Assembly (NCBI GenBank): GCA_902806575.1
Contig: CADCXD010000005.1
Coordinates: 3,286,001 to 3,350,000 of the forward strand
DNA length: 64,000 nt
Direction: 5' to 3'
DNA from: Jackrogersella multiformis
Lineage: Eukaryota; Ascomycota; Sordariomycetes; Xylariales; Hypoxylaceae
Below are positions 56,218-64,000 of this stretch, one piece after another. The translations under genes and the position numbers were made by a program. Below the pieces are notes generated by a model. The model did no database searches. It worked only from the letters and a program-made list of their open reading frames with translations, and was not told where the DNA came from. Within the stretch, counting starts at the first letter, position 1; each line of letters opens with the position of its first letter.

Positions 56218-57274
56218 TTAGTCTAGGGCGGAAGAGATATCTTCAGCCAAAACTTTCTTGAATACCCCCATAGTGTGTTCCCAAACCTTTGCCGGCCAAT
56301 CGCGGTTCCTGTATCTATTCAACACAGGGTTGGGGCCGGCAGACTCACTCATATAGTCGATCTGCCAGGCACCGGGTTCGTATCTATCACTAGTAAGGTG
56401 GAATGCCTGTCTTTCACCAGACTGCTCCGACGAAACTCCAAATAATAACACAAGTGAGCCAACAAAGACCCGTAGGAGCATCAAGAATATTGCCCAGACG
56501 AGTCCAGAGGAGGCCGGTGCCTCAAGTCTCGCAAAGTTATCGGTCCTCACCCAGCCCGGTGACACGTGCAAGAAGACGATGCGATCGTTAGACTTTGCGA
56601 GATGGTCGAAGGCCAAACTGGTCATGGTTGTAGAGTGGTTAACCACCGCAAGAGCAGACCAATGCTGTTCCAGGCCCATATCGCTCTCTCGCAAGAGTTT
56701 CTCTTTGCCTCCATTCAGTACAGTGAGGACCTTCGGCTGCGAGGATCGTCGCAAAAGTGGTAGTAGGTTGTGCGTCAACCTCATTCTAGCGTAAAAAGAA
56801 AGAGTGAGGCATGTTTCGAGACCCTCTTTGGTGTCTAAAGAAGTTTTAACACTTCAATCTACACTACCGAAGTAAAAATGAAAAGGGGATCGTGGAAGGC
56901 CTTGACGCACGTTCTAATCCGTTAATGGGAATCATGCCCGGGCTCATGTATAAATAATCCACCACTTCTTGCTCGGTAGTAATCTGCCTACACGCAGCAT
57001 CGACATCTGCTAGGAGGGATAACTGGGCTTCCAGGAACACAATCTTGCTGGCAGGATTTAGCGCATGGAGCCTAGAGTATTGGCTCATAAACCGTTTCGT
57101 CGACCGTCCTATAACATAGATGGTTGGCGCTCGCAGGATGCGTATTAGGCTCTCGAGTGTACCGGCGCCGATGCCGCTAGTTGCACCGGCAAAGACGCAA
57201 ACGCGACCCGTCTCATGCTTGTGTCTATCGGCGAAGCGAGCGTTGGCTTCGCGGATAATGTTAATGGAGACCAT
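56218..57274 (-). CDS. SDR-like protein with atypical active site (copy 2)
   Basis: Two exons, 56911-57274 and 56218-56834; 981 nt, 326 residues. The first exon is 364 nt, exactly the same length and phase as in the copy at 47.9 kb, and the introns interrupt the same point. The glycine motif is VFAGATSGIGAGTLE. The region expected to hold YxxxK reads VVNHSTTM, so Tyr is Val and Lys is Thr, matching copy 1. The C-terminal part has a long hydrophobic stretch, VWAIFLMLLRVFVGSLVLLF, suggesting membrane association, then SGERQAFHLTSDRYEPGAW, a phrase shared with copy 1 (GERQTYHLTSDKYGPG). The pair arose by duplication. It is probably a tailoring or scaffold protein of the pathway rather than a classical dehydrogenase. 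Confidence 0.82.
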
Positions 57275-57891
57275 AAGCTACTGCCGCCTGGATTTGAGAT
57301 GGGTGATAACGGTGATAATAACATGCTCTCTTCGCTGAGGCCGCATCTCCTAAGTACTACTAGGTAGAAAAGGGTATTTAATATCATGCAGATTGCATAA
57401 AGTGACAGATTAAGTACATATCACATTCGAGATGGATAATATATACCGAAATAAAGAAAAAATGACCGAGTGTAACACGGCAGCTTTCCTGCATATGACC
57501 GAACAAAAATTCATTTACGCTCGGATAATGCCGGTAAATACAGTGGCTTACTTACGGCGGTAGGCTCACAGGAAAAGGGAGGTAAACGAAGCGAAGGCCA
57601 CCATACATACAATGGCATTCCTAAAATACAAAGATCTACAAACGAAGGTTACACCAATTTCCGCGAGATGCCGCCAGGGAAACGGGGATTGGTTGGCTCA
57701 CGATGATTGTTAGCTCCAACGAAGATTCTTATCCCTATTTCCGCCAAAGCTCAAGCCCAAGCTGAACAACAGAACACGACAAGACAAACAACATCAGGTT
57801 TCTTTTGTCTTCAAACCTCGTTTTTCGAGTCACTCAGGTTCTATCTAAGTAGTTTTTTTCATATCGCATCGCCAGCCGTGTTTCAGGCTTC
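57275..57891. promoter_or_regulatory. Divergent promoter (SDR copy 2 / MFS transporter)
   Basis: About 0.62 kb between divergent starts. It holds both leaders. I see no gene and no clear operator. Confidence 0.4.
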
Positions 57892-59325
57892 ATGGGTCAA
57901 GATCGAGAACCCTCGCCTGTATCAACAGCTATGGTGGCTTCTCGCCAAGACCATGTCGGCGCCCCAGAAAAGGACCCTCCGGCCGCACCGAATCCACCAC
58001 CGGACGGAGGATTCGGAGCCTGGCTCCAGGTTTTTGCTAGCTGGGTTCTAATTTTTAATGCCTGGGGTATGCACAAGCCTAACAAACCCACGTCGTAGGT
58101 ATCGTTAGCCGCTAATGGTCAATCTGAAGGCATTTCTATCACGTTTGGCGATTACCAAGCCTTCTACGAATCTGGACAGCTCTTCACTCAGACATCTTCC
58201 AACATTTCCTGGGTCGGCTCTATCCAGGCATTCTTGATCTTCGGCGTCGGCGCCGTTGTTGGCCCCTTTTACGACCGCGGTTACTTGAAACTCATCATCC
58301 TAGCCGGCAGCTTCTTCGTCGTCTGGGGCCACATGATGCTCTCCCTATGCACCGAGTACTGGCAGGTCCTACTAGCCCAGGGTTTCGCTATCGGCATCGG
58401 GGGTGGATGCTTGTTCGTCCCCTCCCTCGCGGTCATGCAGCCCTACTTCAGCAGCAACCTCGGGCTTGCCATCGGCATTGCCGCAACTGGGAGTTCTATC
58501 GGCGGCGTCATTTACCCTGTCATCTTCATCAACCTTATTGACAAGGTCGGCTTCGGGTGGACTACTCGGGTGATTGGCTTCGTCGCCCTCGCTACCCTTG
58601 CGGTTCCTCTTGCCTTTTCGAAGATGCGCACCAAGCCGCCGGGAGTGCGCAGCATCATTGACAAGTCTGCATTCACTGACGGCCCCTTCTGGCTCTGCAC
58701 CCTCGCCTGTTTCCTCGGGTATACCGGCTGCTACGCGGCTTTCTATTACATCGCCTACTTCAGCGAGGCAAAAGGCTGGATGGACACCACTATGGCCCTG
58801 TATCTTGTCCCAATACTGAACGGCGCGTCAGCCTTTGGCCGAGCTATGCCGAACTGGCTCTCCGACAAGATCGGTCCCACTAACGTCGTCATGCCGGGTG
58901 AGTTCGCGTCCCTTCCATCCCCTACTTTAAATACCCAAGGACTTATTTTCTCCGCAGGCGCCTTCATGACAGGGATTCTCCTCCTCTGTAACTTGTCCGT
59001 GCACAATGCCGCAGGCATTATTTTGATCACCATATTTCTGGGATTTTTCACCGGGGTGTTCATCGCCACCCCTCCTGTCCTCTTCATCAGGCTGACTAAG
59101 GATAAGACGAAGATCGGTACCCGGGTGGGCATGGCCTTTGCTGTCGTGGGCCTCGGCGTGCTCACGGGAGGGCCTGGCGGTGGTGCGGTTCTGCAGCACG
59201 ATATCAACCGTCTTGATTGGGATGCCATATGGACCTATGCGGGTGTTAGTGCGTTAGCTTCCGGCGTTGCCTTTCTCGTATTGAGATTGCGGCTCGGCGG
59301 CATGAGATTAGCCGCCAAGGTTTAG
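57892..59325 (+). CDS. MFS transporter, monocarboxylate-porter (MCT) type
   Basis: Three exons, 57892-58066, 58130-58897 and 58958-59325; 1311 nt, 436 residues. The cytosolic N-terminus is Pro-rich. It leads to PPDGGFGAWLQV, the MCT-family signature before TM1, and NAWGISITFGDYQAFYES. About twelve hydrophobic segments follow, with the Gly-rich GFAIGIGGGCLFVPSLAV and GIAATGSSIGGVIYP helices typical of fungal MCT-like proteins. There is a middle loop near SKMRTKPPGVRS and a final helix pair ending in RLGGMRLAAKV. The first intron is 63 bp and its splice restores the conserved GIS text. Fungal MCT-like MFS proteins near metabolite genes move organic acids or pathway products across the plasma membrane. 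At the right end of the cluster it is the likely exporter. A Met a few codons into the frame is an alternative start. Confidence 0.88.
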
Positions 59326-60015
59326 GATAATCTACAATGGTAATCTACTTACATTACCTGCCTAGGTAGGTACTAAAGTTAATTTAGTCAGCTCATTTTT
59401 CTAGGCAATCTCTGGGTTGAAGCTATTATATATCATTACAATGTAAAAAAGGAAGCATCTATCGACAGAAGATGAATTCTTTTTCTTAATTTCATATACT
59501 AACGTAGCCTCTTAATGGAAAGGCTGTACGCTCCGTAGGATATACTCGGCGGCGCGAAGACTTGGCGTAACTTCCGCATAACCTACCTGTTGTGTACGGA
59601 GTTGTGGGGCTCGGGACGGCCCCGGAAGTACGGTGGGCCACATCCCGGACCAATGTTCAACAAGATGATAGCAACATGGAGCACATACGAAACAACGATG
59701 ATTAAGAAATAGTTATAACTAATATAAGGACATGTAGGTATATCGATTCGGTATACAGCACCTACCTATTTACTCAATTTCTTTGTCAGAAACGTTAGCT
59801 TCTGTGTCGCGAGTCTAGATTAAACGGATCTATCAAAGAACATGTGTGGTAACCTGTTTTAAATTATTAAATCAAATTGTTCTTCCAACAATTTGGCTTT
59901 GTTGGACTTCTGCATATATCTACCTCATCTACTTCACTGCCAAATTGGATTATCAGCAAACAATTAATTTCATTTCATACCCGATTTTCCCAACACCATA
60001 TTCTCCGCAAAAATT
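59326..60015. other. Spacer at the right border of the cluster
   Basis: About 0.69 kb between the MFS gene and the APH-like gene, AT-rich, with a TAGGTA repeat at 59360-59372. No gene is visible except a chance frame overlapping the APH-like start. Confidence 0.45.
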
Positions 60016-61382
60016 ATGGGCGACGATATTTCCCGCGAGGTCTTCGGACCCTTGGTCGACATCTCAGAGGATTCACTTGTTGAGCTGGCCTCAGGCATTC
60101 GTGAACGTGTCCTTCATACGCCGACTTCTAGTGGCAAACAGGTTACCCGCATGGCCGGGTCGAATAACCTTGTCCACATTATCCAACTAGACGATTTCAA
60201 ACTTGTGATCCGCATCCCCGCTACTGGTTGGGGTTCAGGCAACACTGAGATAGCAGCGCATGCACTAGAATCCCAGGTTGCTACAATGCGTCTCGTCGCG
60301 CAGAAAACATCGATCCCAGTGCCACAAATATATGACTTCGACACATCTATCAATAATGGAATCGGGGCCCCGTTCATATGCATGAGCTTTGTGACGGGAA
60401 CACCAGTATCCGAGGTTTGGTTTAGCGATCCCGATACCATGTCACGAGAAGAGCTACGTCTCAAAATCCTACGGAGTTTTTCGCAAGTCATGCCTCAATT
60501 CTCCCTTTTGACTTTTGACAAGATAGGAATCCATTTCAGGCGATGGGACCAGCCCAAATTCTTTAGCTCCTTGCTACGATTGGGATTGGGATGGTAATGG
60601 GGCCGTAAAAGTTGTGTCCTCCGGCCCTTTCGACTCTCTCTGACTATCTCAAGACACACTTTGCAGAAGATCAAGTATCAGGCATGTACACCAATGCCAA
60701 AACCAGAGTCCTTAAATCTGCCATATCCCATTTACCAATCACGTCTCGAAATGACTTCATACTTTGCCATCCCGATCTTGATTCTCAGAATGTCATGGTG
60801 GATGAGCAAGGCATCATCACAGGGCTCATCGACTGGGACCTTGCCCAAACATTACCACGAAGTCTATCTTATGCCATGTTTCCCAGTTGGATCACGCGGG
60901 ACTGGGATCCTTTGATATATAGTTGGCCGAAGTTGCCAGATGCCGAGGACCCCCCAGATACACTAAAGCGCTATCGTGAATACTACGACGATGTACTTGG
61001 TAAGGAGCTTGGCTGGCAAGTGGACTGGATGATTACAGAGAAATCACATATCTTACAAGCAGTATGGATAGCTGCTCTCAATAGTCATCACCGGATGCCG
61101 ATATGTCAAAAACTAATTGAGGCTGCCTTTGATATGGATTCGGAGGATTCCTTAGATTTGCTGTATGATATTGAGCACGACGGTACCGCTGAAATCCTCT
61201 CGCGTAAACTTGATCGCAAACTCAAAAAATTAATGGATCCTGGCTCTAGACAGGGTTTAGATTCAGATGAGGATTCAGATATCGACATAGATACATATTT
61301 AGGTGCATATTCAGATACCGACTCAGATACAGATTCAGATGACTCTTGGGATTCCGACTTAGATCCTGATTGTTTTTTTTAA
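60016..61382 (+). pseudogene. APH-family phosphotransferase-like gene with broken frame
   Basis: Two collinear frames belong to one aminoglycoside-phosphotransferase-like (kinase-fold) protein. The first (60016-60597) has the N-lobe: KLVIRIPATG, then IPVPQIYDF and GAPFICMSFVTGTPVSEVW. The second (from about 60644 to 61382) has the catalytic loop CHPDLDSQNVMVDEQG and the metal-binding IDWDLA. Between them, a third frame gives GNGAVKVVSSGPFDSL. The order is that of the family, but two single-base shifts seem needed, near 60555-60580 and 60636-60643, and no GT-AG intron I tried restores it. The C-terminus is a very acidic Asp/Ser tail (about 61258-61375). The family phosphorylates small molecules, and fungal members are mostly uncharacterised. 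It could be a true pseudogene or an assembly error. It sits just beyond the cluster. Confidence 0.55.
61258..61375 (+). repeat. Asp/Ser-coding low-complexity tract
   Basis: Repeated GATTCAGAT and GACTCAGAT units encode an Asp-Ser-rich tail at the end of the APH-like gene. Confidence 0.7.
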
Positions 61383-62651
61383 TTAGATCGGGACGTCGAC
61401 AATGAACGTATAATAAGTTTCTTAAATCGCCTAATTAGAAACTATGCCCAATACAGCCCAGAAGCAGAGATACCTTCTTTTACTATAAAACACCCATAAT
61501 AAATCTATGTACCTTTTCATCCTGGCAGTATCAAATGAAGGTTTATCCTGTCTACTATTATGTGCGCGATAAACGGTAGGCTTAAGAACAGCGGGTTGTG
61601 CAGTTTCTTTCCCATAACGAACCCATTAAACAGCGAAGGCGATTATGAAACCTTTCGGTAATTATATAACTTAAAACAAGAAAGTTTAAAGTGTTACTAA
61701 TACGACAAGGAGGCCTTGAATACTTAAGTCACAGCTTGAACCAGGAAAAAGGACATATAAGTTTACTATCATATTTGTACTAAAAAGTAAATATCCACAT
61801 TCTCATGCTATGTTAGGTATAGTCTGTGATTATTCAATGATATGAAACACATATATAGTGGTTTTCAACGTTCCAAATCAGATGGCGGATGCCAGGTTCA
61901 AATTAATTAGTCGCTCCCTCAGGATTCGTTTTAAGAAAAGTAATATAATACCTTATAAAAATAAATAGAATAAAATAGTACATGTCTTGTGCCATATAAT
62001 TATGATAATATGAATACACATAATTACTATATATTATATCTAGTTATCCTATAGCTATTGCATTATTTCGAGTCCCTTATAAGATTAGGTATTAAGGCGT
62101 AGAACATGAAATGAATAAAGGATTGCAGAGAATAACTAATTCTTGGCATGAATTGTTTAATAATATGTACTCTTGTTTGATACGATCTTACATACATACC
62201 AAGGTAAATATAACTGTAATATAGTTATGTTATATAAATACACACTTAAGCAAGAGATAGTTATATATGTAAAGCTGTTTATAAACTATATTGATGTCTC
62301 TTTCGACATAGAAAATTGTGTTAAATCAACTCTAAACTTATAATCAGTTGTTTTCGATCAATCTCTTTAAATGTTATTATAGGTCTTACTAGGTAGAAGA
62401 ACTTATATATGAACTTAGTATATTCTCATTTTTAGATGCAACGAAAATATTATTATATAATACGAATCTTTTCCTCAGTCTCAAGTAGTTGTCAAATTAA
62501 CATCCGTACCATATTCGCTACACTTATTAACATACTCGGTTCTTGCTAACATCTAGCCTTTTAATAATCCTCGATTGCTTGATATTTTAACGCCAAATTA
62601 ATCCAGTAATTACCCCTTATTTAAAGTAATTTGGACTTCTATAAACAGATC
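61383..62651. other. AT-rich spacer
   Basis: About 1.27 kb of strongly AT-rich DNA with many TATA and TAATA words and no coding segment. Composition differs sharply from the cluster and suggests a repeat-poor or RIP-affected AT block. Confidence 0.5.
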
Positions 62652-62956
62652 ATGATGTCAGGAAGTCATACTCACCATTGGTAAGTCTCCTCCTTCCCGT
62701 TTCTAGTATCTTCCCCCTTTATTTTGACATTCTTAGCTAACAGATTATAAGTCCCACTTGTAGACAGAGTGCAAGTCCTCGCTGTTTGACAAAGGGTCAT
62801 CTTATACAGTGTAATTGATGCGGTGAAAGTTGGTCCCCGGAGTATAATAACCAATGCCCTTATTGTGAAAACGAGAGAATTAGAGAAGCGCGGCGTCTGG
62901 CAAAGGAAGCAGAGAAAAGCAAAAGAAAAGGAGAGAAGAAAGATAAGAAAAAGTAA
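62652..62956 (+). pseudogene. Small zinc-ribbon-like gene interrupted by TGA
   Basis: Two exons, 62652-62680 and 62752-62956, joined by a 71 bp GT-AG intron with GTAAGT donor. The joined frame has Cys pairs CPTC, then CLTKGH, then a C-x2-C pair ending in CGESW, then CPYC, followed by a basic Lys/Glu/Arg helix ending in a TAA at 62954. That is 77 codons with a TGA at 62816-62818, between the two Cys of the third pair. Without it, the pattern would be a compact zinc ribbon with a charged tail. Known family membership is not recognised. The stop may mark decay, a sequencing error, or a wrong exon choice. It lies in very AT-rich DNA. Confidence 0.33.
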
Positions 62957-64000
62957 TAGTGTAGATATAAGACTCGGGGCAACGGAGTTCCGAGAGGGGT
63001 GATGTGAATAGTGTGTTGAATACCATCTATTCCAAGATTGTATGGGTAGGCTACTAGGTACTAACTCATGAATAGACCATTCTATGCATTAATTGCTATC
63101 GCACTCAAGAACTAGTGCTAATCTAAAATCAAAGAATCAAAGTATTCAGTAGAACTTGACTACAGCAGTTGTTTCTCCTACACTAGACTTTGATTAATGC
63201 ACCCGCCTAGCTAGTTATTAAGCCGTGTCACTGACTCAAGGAATAGATATAATAATACAAACATCAACCCGAATCTCGACCTGCCTTACTTTTATAGGAA
63301 ATCGAAGCAGCCTACACAGTGTACCCTCAGCATCAAAACTCGAGAAATAATCAGCACGACCGTAGGACATATATGAGATAGGGGGCGTGAGGGAAGAAAA
63401 GGGGCTATCACCCAGGAGGTCCCGTAGCTTGTTCCACGCATCACTTTATCCAGTCGTATTCAAGGTAAAATTTCGTGACTCATGCTTGTAACTTACGTCG
63501 CATCCCTAGAGAAGAAACGGTTGGTTGAGAGATGAAAATCTACGACTACTTACTATCTACCTAGGTAAACCCCAATATTTACACTGCAACAGAAATTGCT
63601 CTGTTTAGTAGCGTTGAAGATCAGCATAACCCTGGAATTTCTCTCACGAAGATCGTATTGGGTTATCTAGAGAACAGTAATGTCTAATGACGACAATTTA
63701 ATGGTTCCTCTAGACATCGTCACAACATCAACTATACATACACGTGACTCCTTTTAAGAAGTAGGCAACAACTTAACCTAGAAGATATCGAGGAACCAGC
63801 ATGATGAATATATTTTCAATGAACCTCGAAGAGAGAGTCTTGCAGCTGAGAGTATTACTCTCAAACCCTCACTGAGAGCTATTGGCTGTTAGAAGCTACA
63901 CTTCTGTTTAAGCAGTATAAACAACATTAATTGTATTGGAGATGCGTTATTGCTATGCCTAGGACGGTGACGTAGATAACTATCCTCCAGACCCGGAAGA
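62957..64000. other. Right-hand spacer
   Basis: About 1 kb to the window end with no supported gene. A TAGGTA-type repeat occurs at 63556-63566. No RNA gene or mobile element was recognised. Confidence 0.45.

Noticed and set aside
60590..60660. A GT-AG intron (GTAATG to CTCAAG) to repair the APH-like gene
   Set aside because: Splicing there puts the downstream catalytic loop in the wrong frame and creates a stop.
1..64000. CRISPR arrays, rRNA or tRNA genes, and bacterial-type operons
   Set aside because: No regularly spaced repeats, no cloverleaf-like sequences noticed, and all intact genes have fungal intron structure. A tRNA scan was not possible by hand.

Overview
This window is nuclear DNA of a filamentous ascomycete (Pezizomycotina). 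The genes carry many short spliceosomal introns of about 48-90 bp, most with GT...AG ends and CTAAC/CTGAC-like branch points. There are four Zn2Cys6-type or fungal-only regulatory and transport families, a PDR-type ABC pump and a fungal iterative PKS-NRPS. Spacers are full of short TAGGTACCTA palindromes, which I associate with Sordariomycetes, perhaps Xylariales; that placement is inference.

Layout. 0-3.4 kb: a decayed cytochrome P450 running off the left edge, then an intact five-exon Baeyer-Villiger-type monooxygenase. 3.4-7.8 kb: AT-rich spacer and a long leader. 7.8-18.4 kb: housekeeping genes, namely a Ser/Thr kinase, a decapping subunit (DCP1), an OCRL/INPP5B-type inositol polyphosphate 5-phosphatase and a three-exon HIT-family hydrolase. 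An interstitial telomere-like repeat lies between the last two. 19.3-27.8 kb: a ten-exon PDR ABC transporter divergent from a thirteen-exon Zn2Cys6 factor. 27.9-30.4 kb: a second Zn2Cys6 factor divergent from a small dimeric alpha/beta-barrel protein.

31.8-43.7 kb holds a 3950-residue PKS-NRPS with order KS-AT-DH-CMeT-(no working ER)-KR-ACP-C-A-T-R*. Its terminal SDR-like domain has Phe in place of the catalytic Tyr, which suggests Dieckmann-type release of a tetramic acid rather than reductive release. Downstream lie a third Zn2Cys6 factor, an SDR-like protein, a SAT4/rhodopsin-like 7TM protein, two P450s, a second paralogous SDR-like protein and an MCT-family MFS transporter, ending near 59.3 kb. 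An APH-like gene with broken frames follows. The right end (61.4-64 kb) is AT-rich and holds only a small zinc-ribbon-like gene interrupted by a TGA.

How the genes fit together (inference). The PKS-NRPS would build a C-methylated polyketide amide and release a tetramate. The two P450s and perhaps the SDR-like and alpha/beta-barrel proteins would tailor it. The MFS and possibly the ABC pump would export it, under one or more of the Zn2Cys6 factors. No trans-acting enoyl reductase, alpha/beta hydrolase or Diels-Alderase is visible, so this does not look like a standard cytochalasan or tenellin-type cluster. Exon structures were derived by hand from splice signals, frame continuity and family motifs; in every intact multi-exon model the summed exon length is divisible by three.
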